Source: Mycolicibacterium cosmeticum
Lineage (GTDB): Bacteria; Actinomycetota; Actinomycetes; Mycobacteriales; Mycobacteriaceae
Assembly (NCBI GenBank): GCA_016197365.1
Contig: JACPVS010000017.1
Span: 266,742-330,741 of the forward strand
Direction of reading: 5' to 3'
Length of the DNA stretch: 64,000 bases
The notes below the pieces were generated by a model that made no database searches, was not told the origin of the DNA, and saw nothing but the letters and a program-made list of their open reading frames with translations. Positions 25,604 to 34,856 of the stretch are shown here, piece after piece (within the stretch, counting starts at the first letter, position 1; every line of letters starts with the position of its first letter). A program made the position numbers and the translations under genes.

Positions 25604-27295
25604 ATGACTGGACAGGAGTACGATGCGTTTGACGTAGTCGTGGTTGGAAGCGGTGCCGCCGGTATGGTCGCCGCCCTCACCGCTGCTCACCAGGGTCTCT
25701 CGACACTAGTCGTTGAGAAGGCTCCGCACTACGGTGGTTCGACAGCACGATCGGGCGGCGGCGTGTGGATCCCGAACAATGAGATCCTCAAGCGTGACGG
25801 GGTCAAAGACACCGCCGACGCCGCACGCAAATACCTGCACACGATCATCGGCGACGTGGTGCCCGCGGAGAAGATCGACACCTATCTGGACCGCGGCCCG
25901 GAGATGTTGTCGTTCGTGCTCGCCAACTCCCCGCTGAAGCTGTGCTGGGTGCCGGGCTACTCCGACTACTACCCGGAGACCGCGGGCGGCAAGGCCACCG
26001 GGCGGTCGGTGGAACCCAAGCCGTTCAACGCCAAGAAGCTCGGAGCCGACGAGAAGGGCCTGGAGCCGCCGTACGGCAAGGTGCCGCTGAACATGGTGGT
26101 GCTGCAGCAGGACTACGTCCGCCTCAACCAGCTCAAGCGCCACCCGCGCGGCGTGCTGCGCAGCATCAAGGTCGGTGTGCGCTCGGTGTGGGCCAACGCC
26201 ACCGGCAAGAACCTGGTCGGCATGGGACGCGCCCTCATCGCGCCGCTGCGCATCGGTTTGCAGAAGGCCGGCGTGCCGGTGCTGCTGAACACCGCGCTGA
26301 CCGATCTCTACGTCGAGGACGGCGTGGTCCGCGGCATCTACGTCCGCGCCGATGGATCGCCGGAATCGGCTGAGCCGCAATTGATCCGGGCCCGTAAAGG
26401 TGTCATCCTGGGCTCCGGCGGCTTCGAGCACAACGAACAGATGCGGGTGAAGTACCAGCGCGCACCCATCACCACCGAGTGGACCGTCGGCGCCAAGGCC
26501 AATACCGGAGACGGCATCCTGGCCGCCGAGAAGCTGGGCGCCGCACTGGAACTCATGGAGGATTCGTGGTGGGGGCCGACGGTCCCGCTGGTCGACGCAC
26601 CGTGGTTTGCACTGTCCGAGCGCAACTCCCCCGGGTCGATCATCGTCAACCTCAACGGCAAGCGGTTCATGAACGAATCGATGCCCTACGTCGAGGCCTG
26701 CCACCACATGTACGGCGGCCAGTACGGCCAGGGTTCGGGCCCCGGCGAGAACGTGCCGGCCTGGCTGATCTTCGACCAGCAGTACCGCGACCGCTACATC
26801 TTCGCGGGATTGCAGCCCGGACAGCGCATCCCGAAGAAGTGGATCGAGTCCGGTGTGGTCGTCAAGACCGACACACTGGCCGAACTGGCCGAGAAGACCG
26901 GCCTGCCCGCCGAAGCTCTGAACGCCACCATCGAACGCTTCAACGGCTTCGCCCGTGCCGGGGTGGACCAGGACTTCCACCGCGGCGAAAGCGCTTACGA
27001 CCGCTACTACGGCGATCCGACCAACAAGCCGAACCCGAACCTGGGCGAGATCAAGAACGGCCCGTTCTACGCGGCCAAGATGGTGCCCGGCGACCTGGGT
27101 ACCAAGGGCGGTATCCGCACCGACAACGACGGCCGCGCCCTGCGCGACGACAACTCGATCATCGAGGGCCTCTACGCCGCCGGTAACGTCAGCTCGCCGG
27201 TGATGGGCCACACCTATCCCGGACCTGGTGGGACCATCGGCCCCGCCATGACGTTCGGATACCTCGCTGCGCTCGCAATAGCCGGAAAGGGCTGA
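25604..27295 (+). CDS. kstD: 3-Ketosteroid delta-1-dehydrogenase KstD
   Basis: A 563-residue FAD-dependent dehydrogenase, the same length as KstD of M. tuberculosis. The FAD dinucleotide loop is VVVVGSGAAGMVAALTAA, followed by VVEKAPHYGGSTARSGGG, and the C-terminal FAD segment is GNVSSPVMGHTYPGPGGTIG. It introduces the C1-C2 double bond into ring A; with KshA this triggers ring B opening. The start at 25604 is the last one before the FAD motif. hsd4B begins 1 base after its stop. Confidence 0.95.
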   Translation: MTGQEYDAFDVVVVGSGAAGMVAALTAAHQGLSTLVVEKAPHYGGSTARSGGGVWIPNNEILKRDGVKDTADAARKYLHTIIGDVVPAEKIDTYLDRGPEMLSFVLANSPLKLCWVPGYSDYYPETAGGKATGRSVEPKPFNAKKLGADEKGLEPPYGKVPLNMVVLQQDYVRLNQLKRHPRGVLRSIKVGVRSVWANATGKNLVGMGRALIAPLRIGLQKAGVPVLLNTALTDLYVEDGVVRGIYVRADGSPESAEPQLIRARKGVILGSGGFEHNEQMRVKYQRAPITTEWTVGAKANTGDGILAAEKLGAALELMEDSWWGPTVPLVDAPWFALSERNSPGSIIVNLNGKRFMNESMPYVEACHHMYGGQYGQGSGPGENVPAWLIFDQQYRDRYIFAGLQPGQRIPKKWIESGVVVKTDTLAELAEKTGLPAEALNATIERFNGFARAGVDQDFHRGESAYDRYYGDPTNKPNPNLGEIKNGPFYAAKMVPGDLGTKGGIRTDNDGRALRDDNSIIEGLYAAGNVSSPVMGHTYPGPGGTIGPAMTFGYLAALAIAGKG

Positions 27296-27296
27296 T

Positions 27297-28157
27297 ATGC
27301 CAATCGATGTCGAGAAGGCGCTGGCCGCGGACCTGGAACCGCTCGAATTCTCCTGGACCAGTAGCGACATCCAGCTGTATCACCTGGGGCTCGGCGCGGG
27401 TGCCGATCCGATGGATGAGCGCGAACTGCGTTATCTGACGGACAACACCCCGCAGGTACTGCCCACTTTCGGCAATGTCGCGGTCAGTTTCCATATGACC
27501 GAGGCGCCGACGGTGCAATTCCCCGGTATCGACATCGAACTGTCCAAGGTGCTGCACGCCAGTGAAGGTGTGACCGTGCCCGGCCCGATCCCGACCAGCG
27601 GCAAGGCGTGGTCCAAGCAACGCTTCACCGAGATCTGGGACAAGGGCAAGGCCGCCGTCATCGTCAGCGAGTCGACGGTGACCGACGAGTCCGGCACCGT
27701 GCTGTGGACCACGAAGCGCTCCATCTTCGCCCGCGGTGAGGGCGGCTTCGGCGGCGAGCGCGGACCGTCGACCTCGGTGGAACTGCCCGACCGGGCGCCC
27801 GACGCGGAGATCGCGCTGCCGACCCTGCCGCAGCAGGCCCTGCTCTACCGGCTGTGCGGGGACCGTAATCCGTTGCATTCGGACCCGGCCTTCGCCAAGG
27901 CGGCCGGCTTCGACCGGCCGATCCTGCACGGCCTGTGCACCTACGGCATCGGCGCCAAGGCCATCGTCGACCACTTCCTGGACGGCGATGCGGCGCAGTT
28001 GGGTTCCTACGGTGCCCGATTCGCCGGCACCGTCATCCCCGGCGAGACCTTGCAGGCCAACATCTGGAAGCAGGACGGCAAGTTCGTCGGCGAGCTGATC
28101 GCGCCCAGCCGGGACAACGCCGTCGTGTTGTCGGGTGTGGAGCTCAGCCCGGCCTGA
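27297..28157 (+). CDS. hsd4B: 2-Enoyl-CoA hydratase Hsd4B (MaoC-type)
   Basis: A 286-residue double-hotdog MaoC-type hydratase. The C-terminal hotdog has the hydratase-2 motif YRLCGDRNPLHSDPAFAKAA (Asp/His pair) followed by GFDRPILHGLCTYG. It hydrates 2-enoyl-CoA esters of the steroid side chain; the corresponding mycobacterial gene is Rv3538. It is co-transcribed with kstD (1-base gap), and its stop directly abuts the stop of the convergent ESX substrate gene. Confidence 0.9.
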   Translation: MPIDVEKALAADLEPLEFSWTSSDIQLYHLGLGAGADPMDERELRYLTDNTPQVLPTFGNVAVSFHMTEAPTVQFPGIDIELSKVLHASEGVTVPGPIPTSGKAWSKQRFTEIWDKGKAAVIVSESTVTDESGTVLWTTKRSIFARGEGGFGGERGPSTSVELPDRAPDAEIALPTLPQQALLYRLCGDRNPLHSDPAFAKAAGFDRPILHGLCTYGIGAKAIVDHFLDGDAAQLGSYGARFAGTVIPGETLQANIWKQDGKFVGELIAPSRDNAVVLSGVELSPA

Positions 28158-28910
28158 TCAGACCCTGCGGGCCGCGTCGCTCCCGCCGGTCGGCCTGCCA
28201 TGTTCGTGCGGTGAAACCGGCGCCGGCGCAGCGGTTTCCGGGGCGGGGCCCGCCGCACCATGCGACGGCACCGCATCGCGGACGTCCTGCTCGGCTTGCC
28301 GTTGATCCTGCTGGTGTTCGCGCTGGTCCTGTTCGCCCTGGCGCTGGTCCTGCTGGGCCTGCCGCTCGTTCTGCTGCTGCTCGCGTTGGTCGGGTTCCTG
28401 GCGATCGTCCTGGCGCCCCTGATCGGTGGGTATCTGCCCGGCGATCTGCGATCCCATCTGCCCGAGCTGACCGAGCTGACCCAGACCGCCCGCGCCGCCG
28501 CCGGACCCCGAGCCCGAGCCACCGCCCTGGCCGGCGCTGCCCATGGCCTGCTGCATCATCGAGCCGAAGCTGCCGGTCTGGCCCCCCAGACTGCTCATCG
28601 CCTGCATCGGGGCCTGCGCCATCTGACCGACCTGGCCCAGCATCTGGCCCATCTGACCGACCGATTGGCCTCCCGACTCGTCGGCGTTCTGATACGCCGA
28701 CTGCGCCGCGCCCACCTTGCCGGAGAACGTGTTCTCCTTGGTCGACAGTGCCGTCACGTTGGCAGTCAAGGACGCTTCCAGCATCGGAAGCACCGAAGCG
28801 ATGGTCATACTCATCGCGTCGGCACCGGGCGGAATCACCGGCATCGGGGGAAGCTCGACCGAGGCGGCGTCCCAGGTGAGCCCTTCGGGCTTCTCCAGCG
28901 GGCTGTTCAT
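28158..28910 (-). CDS. PE-like type VII secretion substrate with Gln/Arg-rich tail
   Basis: A 250-residue protein with no classical signal peptide. The first ~80 residues are helical and end in YQNAD (Tyr73, Asp77), the YxxxD/E signal of ESX substrates. A Met/Gly/Gln-rich section and a Gly/Ser stretch (GGGSGSGSGGGAGG) follow, then a charged Gln/Arg/Asp/Glu run (about residues 165-210) and a Pro/Ala-rich end. It lies 6 bases after the PPE-like gene in the same direction, as PE/PPE pairs do. M. tuberculosis has PPE63 at this place. Export system and function are unknown. Confidence 0.7.
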   Translation of the reverse strand: MNSPLEKPEGLTWDAASVELPPMPVIPPGADAMSMTIASVLPMLEASLTANVTALSTKENTFSGKVGAAQSAYQNADESGGQSVGQMGQMLGQVGQMAQAPMQAMSSLGGQTGSFGSMMQQAMGSAGQGGGSGSGSGGGAGGLGQLGQLGQMGSQIAGQIPTDQGRQDDRQEPDQREQQQNERQAQQDQRQGEQDQREHQQDQRQAEQDVRDAVPSHGAAGPAPETAAPAPVSPHEHGRPTGGSDAARRV

Positions 28911-28916
28911 CGGCGT

Positions 28917-30020
28917 TCACCATTCGTCGTCATCGACATCGTCCTCCCCGTAGTCCAGTGAAGGCGGCAGTGCCAGACCTTGTTTTGTGCCGCCACCCTC
29001 TGCTCCGCGCTGGCCCATCATCCCGCCGCCCATCCCGCCCATACCGCTGCCGCCACCGGCCGCGACGGGAGCCACGCCACCGACCATCGCTCCGGCCGCG
29101 GCCTCGGCGGGCGCCACCGCGACGGGCAGGGTCTTGCCCACAAGGCTGGCCATCAACGGCGTCTGCGCAGATCCACCGCCGCCACCTCCCGGCAACCCGG
29201 CGGCCCGCACCATGCCCGCCCCGCCGCCCGCGCCGGAACCGCCGGCCAGCGGATGGTTGGAGAAGGCCGAGAACGGTGAGGGCCCCATCCCGGCGCCCGA
29301 GGGCGAGCCACCCTTGCCGAGCATCGAGGTGAGCTGCTGCAGCGGCTGCGTCAACTGTTGCAGTGGCTGCATCATCTGCTGGGGCGCCTGGCCGAGCGCC
29401 TGCCCGAGCTGTTGCGGCAACTGGGTGAGCATGGATCCCATCTGGCTGAGCATCTGCATCGCCTGCTGCGGATCCTGGCCCGCCAGCTGCTGCGCCCCCA
29501 CCTCCGGCGGACCTGAGGCAGGAACCTGCGGCGGGGCCCCGACAGTGTTGGCGAGTTCGGTGGCATTGCCGGTCACCGTCGCCGTGTTCTGCGACAACCC
29601 GAGCTTGATCCGCGCCTGCACCAGCTCCTGGGCGTTGCTGTACGGCATGGACTGCAGGGCCATGCACTCGGCGTTCGTCTCTTCGGCCATGGTGTTCACC
29701 AGCGTCTTGGTGGCCACGACGGCGGCCTGCATGCTGCGTAACTTCGCGCCGATGGCGGCGGCCTGGGCGCCGTTGGATTCATGGCCGCCGATGATCGTGG
29801 TCGCCTCGCCTGCCGCGGCGATCGCCGAACCGCCCTGCCACACGTCGGCCAGCTTCATCAGCTGACCTTGTTGCTGTGGCACCACGGTCCCGGAGATCTT
29901 GGCGGCCAGCGCCTCGTACTGCGCGGCGGCAGCACCGAGCGCGTCCTCATCTACGTTCGGCCAGCCCGGTCCGGTCACCGTCTGTGAACCGAACGGACTG
30001 ATATCGGGCTGTATGCCCAT
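28917..30020 (-). CDS. PPE-like / EspB-like type VII secretion substrate
   Basis: A 367-residue protein with a helical N-terminal ~170 residues resembling the PPE fold without a strict PPE motif. A WxG turn is present (ADVWQGGSAIAAAG), and a helical hairpin with ECMALQSMPYSNAQELVQAR follows. The rest is Gln/Met-rich, then Gly/Ala-rich, ending in the acidic DYGEDDVDDDEW. The ATG at 30020 has a good GGGGGG-type ribosome site; an ATG 7 codons upstream is less likely. It probably forms a heterodimer with the PE-like product encoded just downstream. Confidence 0.7.
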   Translation of the reverse strand: MGIQPDISPFGSQTVTGPGWPNVDEDALGAAAAQYEALAAKISGTVVPQQQGQLMKLADVWQGGSAIAAAGEATTIIGGHESNGAQAAAIGAKLRSMQAAVVATKTLVNTMAEETNAECMALQSMPYSNAQELVQARIKLGLSQNTATVTGNATELANTVGAPPQVPASGPPEVGAQQLAGQDPQQAMQMLSQMGSMLTQLPQQLGQALGQAPQQMMQPLQQLTQPLQQLTSMLGKGGSPSGAGMGPSPFSAFSNHPLAGGSGAGGGAGMVRAAGLPGGGGGGSAQTPLMASLVGKTLPVAVAPAEAAAGAMVGGVAPVAAGGGSGMGGMGGGMMGQRGAEGGGTKQGLALPPSLDYGEDDVDDDEW

Positions 30021-30117
30021 GCCAAGGCCCCCCTCGAGCACAAATGAACAGCACTATCGAGGCTACCGTGCCCGCGACGTCCCCCGACACACTTCTCTGC
30101 CGACGGGGGTCAGGCCG

Positions 30118-31278
30118 TCAGCCCAGGATGAGACCCGACGTCGGGACACCGGTTCCGGCAGTCACCAGCACGTGCTCGACGCCCTCGACCTGGTTCACCG
30201 AGGTGCCCCGCAGCTGACGCACGCCCTCGGCGATGCCGTTCATCCCGTGGATGTAGGCCTCACCCAGCTGACCGCCGTGGGTGTTGATGGGCAGCCGCCC
30301 ACCGATCTCGATGGCGCCGCCGGCGATGAAGTCCTTGGCCTCACCCTTGCCGCAGAAGCCGAGCTCTTCCAACTGGATCAGGGTGTACGGGGTGAAGTGG
30401 TCGTACAGGATCGCTGTCTGGATGTCCGCGGGCGACAAACCGCTCTGTTCCCACAACTGACGGCCGACCAGGCCCATCTCGGGCAGCCCGAGCTCATCCC
30501 GGTAGTACGAGTACATGGTGAACTGGTCGGCGCCCGCACCCTGGGCCGCGGCCTCGATGATCGCCGGCCGGTGTTTGAGGTCTTTGGCCCGCTCCGGGGT
30601 GGTGACGACGATGGCCACACCCCCGTCGCTCTCCTGGCAGCAGTCCAGCAGCCGCAGCGGCTCGGCAATCCACCGTGAGTTCTGGTGATCCTCGATGGTG
30701 ATCGGCTTGCCGTAGAAGAAAGCCTTCGGGTTGGTGGCGGCGTGCTTGCGATCAGCAACCGACACCGCACCGAAATCGGCACTGGTGGCACCGTATTCGT
30801 GCATGTAACGCTGGGCGATCATCGCCACCGAGGCGGCCGGCGTGCTCAGTCCGTGCGGGTAGGACCAGCTGTATTCCACACCGCGGGAATCGGCATTGAT
30901 CGTCAGGCCCGTCATCACCTGACCGAAACGGAATTCCGATCGCTCGTTGAAAGCCCGATACGCCACAACGACTTCCGCGACACCGGTTGCGACCGCCAAA
31001 GCGGCCTGCTGGACCGTTGCGGCGGCGGCACCGCCGCCGTAGCCGATCTGGCTGAAGAACTTCAGGTCACCGATCCCGGTGGACCGCGCGACCGCGGTCT
31101 CCAGATTGGAATCCATGGTGAAGGTGACCAGGCCGTCGACATCGGACGGTGAGAGCCCCGCGTCGTCGAGCGCGTCGAGCACCGCTTCGGCGGCCAGTCG
31201 CAGCTCGCTGCGGCCGGAGTTCTTGGAGAAGTCGGTGGCACCGATACCGGCGATCGCCGCTCTACCCGACAGGCTCAC
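30118..31278 (-). CDS. ltp2: 17-Hydroxy-3-oxopregnenoyl-CoA retro-aldolase Ltp2
   Basis: A 386-residue thiolase-like lipid-transfer protein. It has AAIAGIGATDFSKNSGRSE at the start and the fold motifs GYGGGAAAATVQQAALAVA and PINTHGGQLGEAYIHGMNG. Ltp2 releases propionyl-CoA from 17-hydroxylated C22 acyl-CoA, leaving androstenedione, and works bound to the DUF35 domain of ChsH2. It is the last gene of the cyp125-chsE1-chsE2-chsH2-chsH1-ltp2 operon, overlapping chsH1 by four bases. Confidence 0.93.
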   Translation of the reverse strand: MSLSGRAAIAGIGATDFSKNSGRSELRLAAEAVLDALDDAGLSPSDVDGLVTFTMDSNLETAVARSTGIGDLKFFSQIGYGGGAAAATVQQAALAVATGVAEVVVAYRAFNERSEFRFGQVMTGLTINADSRGVEYSWSYPHGLSTPAASVAMIAQRYMHEYGATSADFGAVSVADRKHAATNPKAFFYGKPITIEDHQNSRWIAEPLRLLDCCQESDGGVAIVVTTPERAKDLKHRPAIIEAAAQGAGADQFTMYSYYRDELGLPEMGLVGRQLWEQSGLSPADIQTAILYDHFTPYTLIQLEELGFCGKGEAKDFIAGGAIEIGGRLPINTHGGQLGEAYIHGMNGIAEGVRQLRGTSVNQVEGVEHVLVTAGTGVPTSGLILG

Positions 31279-31685
31279 TGCGCGCCTCCGATGGTCAAGG
31301 TGGACGTGGCGATCACGTGGTCGCCAAGACTGTTGCTACCCACCACTTTCAACGTCACCAGCTCGCCGTCAACCGCCGTCACCTCACCCCGGAAGGTGAT
31401 GGTGTCGTAGGCGTACCACGGCACGCCGAGGCGCAGCTTGATCGACTTGACGATCGCACTCGGGCCCGCCCAGTCGGTCACGTACCGACCGACCAGTCCG
31501 GTGTCGGTGAGGATGTTGACGAAGATGTCCTTGGAGCCCTTGGCCTGCGCCTTGTCCCGGTCGTGGTGCACATCCTGGTAATCGCGGGTCGCGATGGCCG
31601 TCGACACGATGAACGTCGGGTCGCCGTAGATCTGCAGTTCGGGCAGCTTGGTGCCGACCTCAAGATCGTCCAGGGTGGCACTCAT
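31275..31685 (-). CDS. chsH1: MaoC-like enoyl-CoA hydratase subunit ChsH1
   Basis: A 136-residue single-hotdog protein of the MaoC type. It starts MSATLDDLEVGTKLPELQIY and carries DYQDVHHDRDKAQAKGSKDI, matching the hydratase-2 active-site region, and then TGLVGRYVTDWAG. With ChsH2 it hydrates the C17-C20 double bond of 3-oxo-4,17-pregnadiene-20-carboxyl-CoA. The ATG at 31685 is chosen because it overlaps the chsH2 stop (ATGA) and gives the orthologue's length. Confidence 0.93.
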   Translation of the reverse strand: MSATLDDLEVGTKLPELQIYGDPTFIVSTAIATRDYQDVHHDRDKAQAKGSKDIFVNILTDTGLVGRYVTDWAGPSAIVKSIKLRLGVPWYAYDTITFRGEVTAVDGELVTLKVVGSNSLGDHVIATSTLTIGGAQ

Positions 31686-32641
31686 GCTTGCGGCTCCCAT
31701 GCGTACAGGCTCCATGCGGGGCTGATCTCACTGTCGGGGAAGTCGAGATACGTTGCGCGCACGCGCAGTCCGATCTTTACCTGCTCGGCGTCGATGCCCC
31801 GCAGTTCACCGAGCATCCGCACACCCTCGTCGAGTTCGACGAGCGCGATGACGAACGGCAGGCTCCGGCCGGGCACCTTCGGTGCGTGGTGCACGACATA
31901 GCTGAAGACGGTGCCCTCGCCGGATGCGACGACGTAGTCGACGGGCGCGTCCTTGTCGGCCCACACCGCGGGCACCGGCGGGTGCTGCAGGGTGCCGTCC
32001 GGGCGGCGCTGAAGGCGCAACTCGTGGGCGTTGATCCCGTCCCAGAAGAACTTGGTGTCCCGCGACGACGACGGCCGCATCAACTTGTCCGGGTCGAGAT
32101 CCGCTGGGATGGCGACGGTTTGCGCGGCGGCCTGTTTGGATGCGGGCAGGAACTTCATGATGCGCCAGTCCATGTCGGCGACTTCCTCGTCACCGACGTG
32201 CCAACGGATCTTCTGGTTGATGAAGTAGCCCTCGCCCAGCGCGGTCTGCTTGGGGCCGATGATGCTGACGATCTCGGCGCTCATGGCGACCTGCTCGGCC
32301 GGCTTCAGATAACGGTGGTAGGTCTGGTCACAGTTCGTGGCGACCACCCCGACATACCCGGCGTCGTCGAACAACTTCATCGCACGAGCCAACGGATCGT
32401 CGTCAGAACGCGCGCGACCCAGCCCCATCATGGTCCACACCTGGATCATCGCCGGCGGCGCGACGATGCCGTCGTGCCCCGCCGCGATGGCCGCGGCGTC
32501 GTCGACGTAGATCGGGTTGGCGTCGCCGATCGCGTCGGTCCAGTGATGGATCATCGGCTGGTTCACCGGGTCCCGGCTCACCGTCGGCTCCCCGCGTCCC
32601 GACGCAATGATCGCGTCGATTCCGCTTTGCAGATCGCTCAC
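31682..32641 (-). CDS. chsH2: MaoC-DUF35 hydratase subunit ChsH2
   Basis: A 319-residue fusion. The N-terminal hotdog (DAIGDANPIYVDDAAAIAAG, APPAMIQVWTMMG) pairs with ChsH1 for hydration. The C-terminal DUF35/OB-fold part (FFWDGINAHELRLQRRPDG and later LPFVIALVELDEGVRMLGEL) is the docking partner and cofactor-like subunit for Ltp2. This coupling passes the hydrated intermediate to the aldolase. Four-base overlaps with chsE2 and chsH1 show tight coupling. Confidence 0.93.
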   Translation of the reverse strand: MSDLQSGIDAIIASGRGEPTVSRDPVNQPMIHHWTDAIGDANPIYVDDAAAIAAGHDGIVAPPAMIQVWTMMGLGRARSDDDPLARAMKLFDDAGYVGVVATNCDQTYHRYLKPAEQVAMSAEIVSIIGPKQTALGEGYFINQKIRWHVGDEEVADMDWRIMKFLPASKQAAAQTVAIPADLDPDKLMRPSSSRDTKFFWDGINAHELRLQRRPDGTLQHPPVPAVWADKDAPVDYVVASGEGTVFSYVVHHAPKVPGRSLPFVIALVELDEGVRMLGELRGIDAEQVKIGLRVRATYLDFPDSEISPAWSLYAWEPQA

Positions 32642-33801
32642 CGCGGAACCCGGGGCACCTTGAGACCCGACGCCGCGATCATCTCGCGCATCACCTCGTT
32701 GACACCGCCGCCGAACGTGATGACCAGATTGCGCTTGGTCATCTTGTCCAGCCAGTCCAGCAGGTGCGCGGTATCCGGATCGGCCGGGTTGCCGAACCTG
32801 CCGACGACCTCCTCGGCCAGCCTGCCGACCTCTTGGATGCGTTCGGTGGAAAAGACTTTCGTGGCCGCGGCATCGGCGACGGCAATGGTTTCGCCCGACG
32901 CCGCGACCTGCCAGTTGAGCAGCTCGTTGAGCCGCCAGATGGCCTTGATCTGGCCGAGCAGATGCCTCGCGTCATCGTGTTCGATCGGGGCCACCCCGTC
33001 AGCGCCCGGCTTCTCTGCCCAGGCCCGGACGTGTTCGTAGACGCCCGCGACCCGACCGGCCGGCCCGAGGCCGACCCGCTCGTGGTTGAGCTGGGTGGTG
33101 ATCAGCTTCCAGCCACCGTGTTCCTCGCCGACCAACATGTCGGCGGGTACCCGGACGTCGTTGTAGTAGGACGCGTTGGTGTGGTGCGCACCGTCGGACA
33201 GGATGATCGGGGTCCAGGAGTAGCCGGGATCCTTCGTGTCGACGATGAGGATCGAAATACCCTTGTGTTTGGCGGCTTCCGGATCGGTGCGGCAGGCCAG
33301 CCAGATGTAGTCGGCGTCGTGGGCGCCCGTCGTCCACATCTTCTGGCCGTTCACGATGTACTCATCGCCGTGGCGCACCGCGCTGGTGCGCAACGAGGCC
33401 AGATCCGTGCCGGCATCGGGTTCGGAGTAGCCGATCGCGAAATGCACGTCACCGGTGAGGATTCCGGGCAGGAACTTCTTCTTCTGCGCCTCGGTGCCCA
33501 GGACCTGCAGGGTGGGTCCGACGGTCTGCAAAGTGACCATGGGCAACGGGATGTCGGCGCGGTTGGCCTCGTTGATGAAGATCTGCTGCTCGATCGGGCC
33601 GAAGCCCAGGCCGCCGTACTCCTTGGGCCAGCCGACGCCGAGTTTGCCGTCGGTGCCCATCCGCTTGATCACCGCGCGGTAGGCCTCGTTGTGCCGGTCG
33701 GACTCCATGGCCGCGGCTTCTTCGGGCGTGACGAGAGTCGAAAAGTATTCCCGCAGTTCGGCTTGCAGCTTGCGCTGTTCCGGGTTCAGGTCGATGTACA
33801 T
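32638..33801 (-). CDS. chsE2: Acyl-CoA dehydrogenase subunit ChsE2 (FadE29)
   Basis: A 387-residue acyl-CoA dehydrogenase. Features are GWPKEYGGLGFGPIEQQIF, the FAD-site FAIGYSEPDAGTDLASLR, GQKMWTTGAHDADYIWLACR and a C-terminal segment VITFGGGVNEVMREMIA. ChsE2 forms an alpha2-beta2 tetramer with ChsE1 and dehydrogenates the three-carbon steroid side chain. The gene follows chsE1 after a 34-base gap containing a short gcgagcgaagcg motif seen elsewhere in the window. Confidence 0.93.
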   Translation of the reverse strand: MYIDLNPEQRKLQAELREYFSTLVTPEEAAAMESDRHNEAYRAVIKRMGTDGKLGVGWPKEYGGLGFGPIEQQIFINEANRADIPLPMVTLQTVGPTLQVLGTEAQKKKFLPGILTGDVHFAIGYSEPDAGTDLASLRTSAVRHGDEYIVNGQKMWTTGAHDADYIWLACRTDPEAAKHKGISILIVDTKDPGYSWTPIILSDGAHHTNASYYNDVRVPADMLVGEEHGGWKLITTQLNHERVGLGPAGRVAGVYEHVRAWAEKPGADGVAPIEHDDARHLLGQIKAIWRLNELLNWQVAASGETIAVADAAATKVFSTERIQEVGRLAEEVVGRFGNPADPDTAHLLDWLDKMTKRNLVITFGGGVNEVMREMIAASGLKVPRVPR

Positions 33802-33835
33802 ACTGTTTTACATCCCGTCGCTTCGCTCGCCCATG

Positions 33836-34834
33836 TCACGCTCCTACCAGATCCAGCCGATACGTGGGACCACCGAGCAACCGGGTGAGGTCCTTGATCG
33901 AGGAGAAATAGCGATCCATCGGATAGGTGATGTCCATACCCATGCCGCCGTGCAGGTGATGGCTCAACCGCATCGCCGGCGGGGCCTGCGACGTCAACCA
34001 GTAGCCCAGGATGGCCAGATCGTCGGTCGCATCCAGATCCTCGGACAGCCGCCACACCACCGAGGTGGAGACCAGATCGATGGTCCGCGAGGCGATGTAG
34101 ATCTCGGAGAGCTGCGCGGCGACCGTCTGGAAGGTCGATAGGGGCCGGCCGAATTGTTCACGGGTGGCCACGTAGTCAGCGGTCAGGCGCAACGCGCCGG
34201 CCACCAGACCCGCCGCGAACGCACCCGTGGCGGCGAGCACCAACTGGTTGACCCGGCCGACGGTGGCCCCGTCCAGCACCCCGTCTACCTCGGCGTCGGC
34301 GAAGGTCACCACGTACTCGTCGGACGCGTTGGCGGTCGGCGTCTTGGCGAGGGTCACCCCGGCCGCCGTCGGTGCGATGACCACCACCGCAGTGTCTGTG
34401 GTGACGAGCAGCCACTGCGCCGATTCGGCGTGGGGCACACCGATTTTGGTGCCGTTGATTTTTCCGCCCGCGTAGGTGGTGGTGGGCCGCTCGGGCAGGG
34501 ACACGCCCTGCTCGTTCAGTGCAGCCGACAGCACCGAGCCCGTGGCCACGCCCGCCAGATAGCGGTCCTGTTGCTCGGCCGAGGCGAGATCCAGCAGCGG
34601 AACCAACCCGAGACCGAGGGTCGCCAGGGCCGGACTGATGGTGCCGTGCCGCCCGATCTCGGTCAGCGCGGTAGCGACCTCGAGCAGGCCGAGACCGTCA
34701 CCGCCGAGCCGATCCGGTACCGCGAGTGCAGTCACGCCACCGGAAACCAGTGCGTCCCAACTATTGTCCCGATCCAGCACCGAGGTCACCACGTCGGCGA
34801 CAGCCTGCTGCTCCGGGTTTGGACTGAAATCCAC
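33836..34834 (-). CDS. chsE1: Acyl-CoA dehydrogenase subunit ChsE1 (FadE28)
   Basis: A 332-residue acyl-CoA dehydrogenase-like subunit. It has VDFSPNPEQQAVADVVTSVL at the start, a shortened middle domain, TREQFGRPLSTFQTVAAQLS and the C-terminal MRLSHHLHGGMGMDITYPMD. It pairs with ChsE2, each contributing to a shared FAD/substrate site. The GTG start at 34834 is favoured because AGGAGGAG lies directly upstream, rather than an ATG 15 codons earlier that overlaps the end of cyp125. Confidence 0.92.
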   Translation of the reverse strand: MDFSPNPEQQAVADVVTSVLDRDNSWDALVSGGVTALAVPDRLGGDGLGLLEVATALTEIGRHGTISPALATLGLGLVPLLDLASAEQQDRYLAGVATGSVLSAALNEQGVSLPERPTTTYAGGKINGTKIGVPHAESAQWLLVTTDTAVVVIAPTAAGVTLAKTPTANASDEYVVTFADAEVDGVLDGATVGRVNQLVLAATGAFAAGLVAGALRLTADYVATREQFGRPLSTFQTVAAQLSEIYIASRTIDLVSTSVVWRLSEDLDATDDLAILGYWLTSQAPPAMRLSHHLHGGMGMDITYPMDRYFSSIKDLTRLLGGPTYRLDLVGA

Positions 34835-34856
34835 CCGACTCCTCCTTGAGCCTTGT

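Noticed and set aside
25706..27370. Long reverse reading frame over kstD
   Set aside because: Antisense shadow of a clear kstD; no recognisable domain and His/Arg/Val-rich composition.
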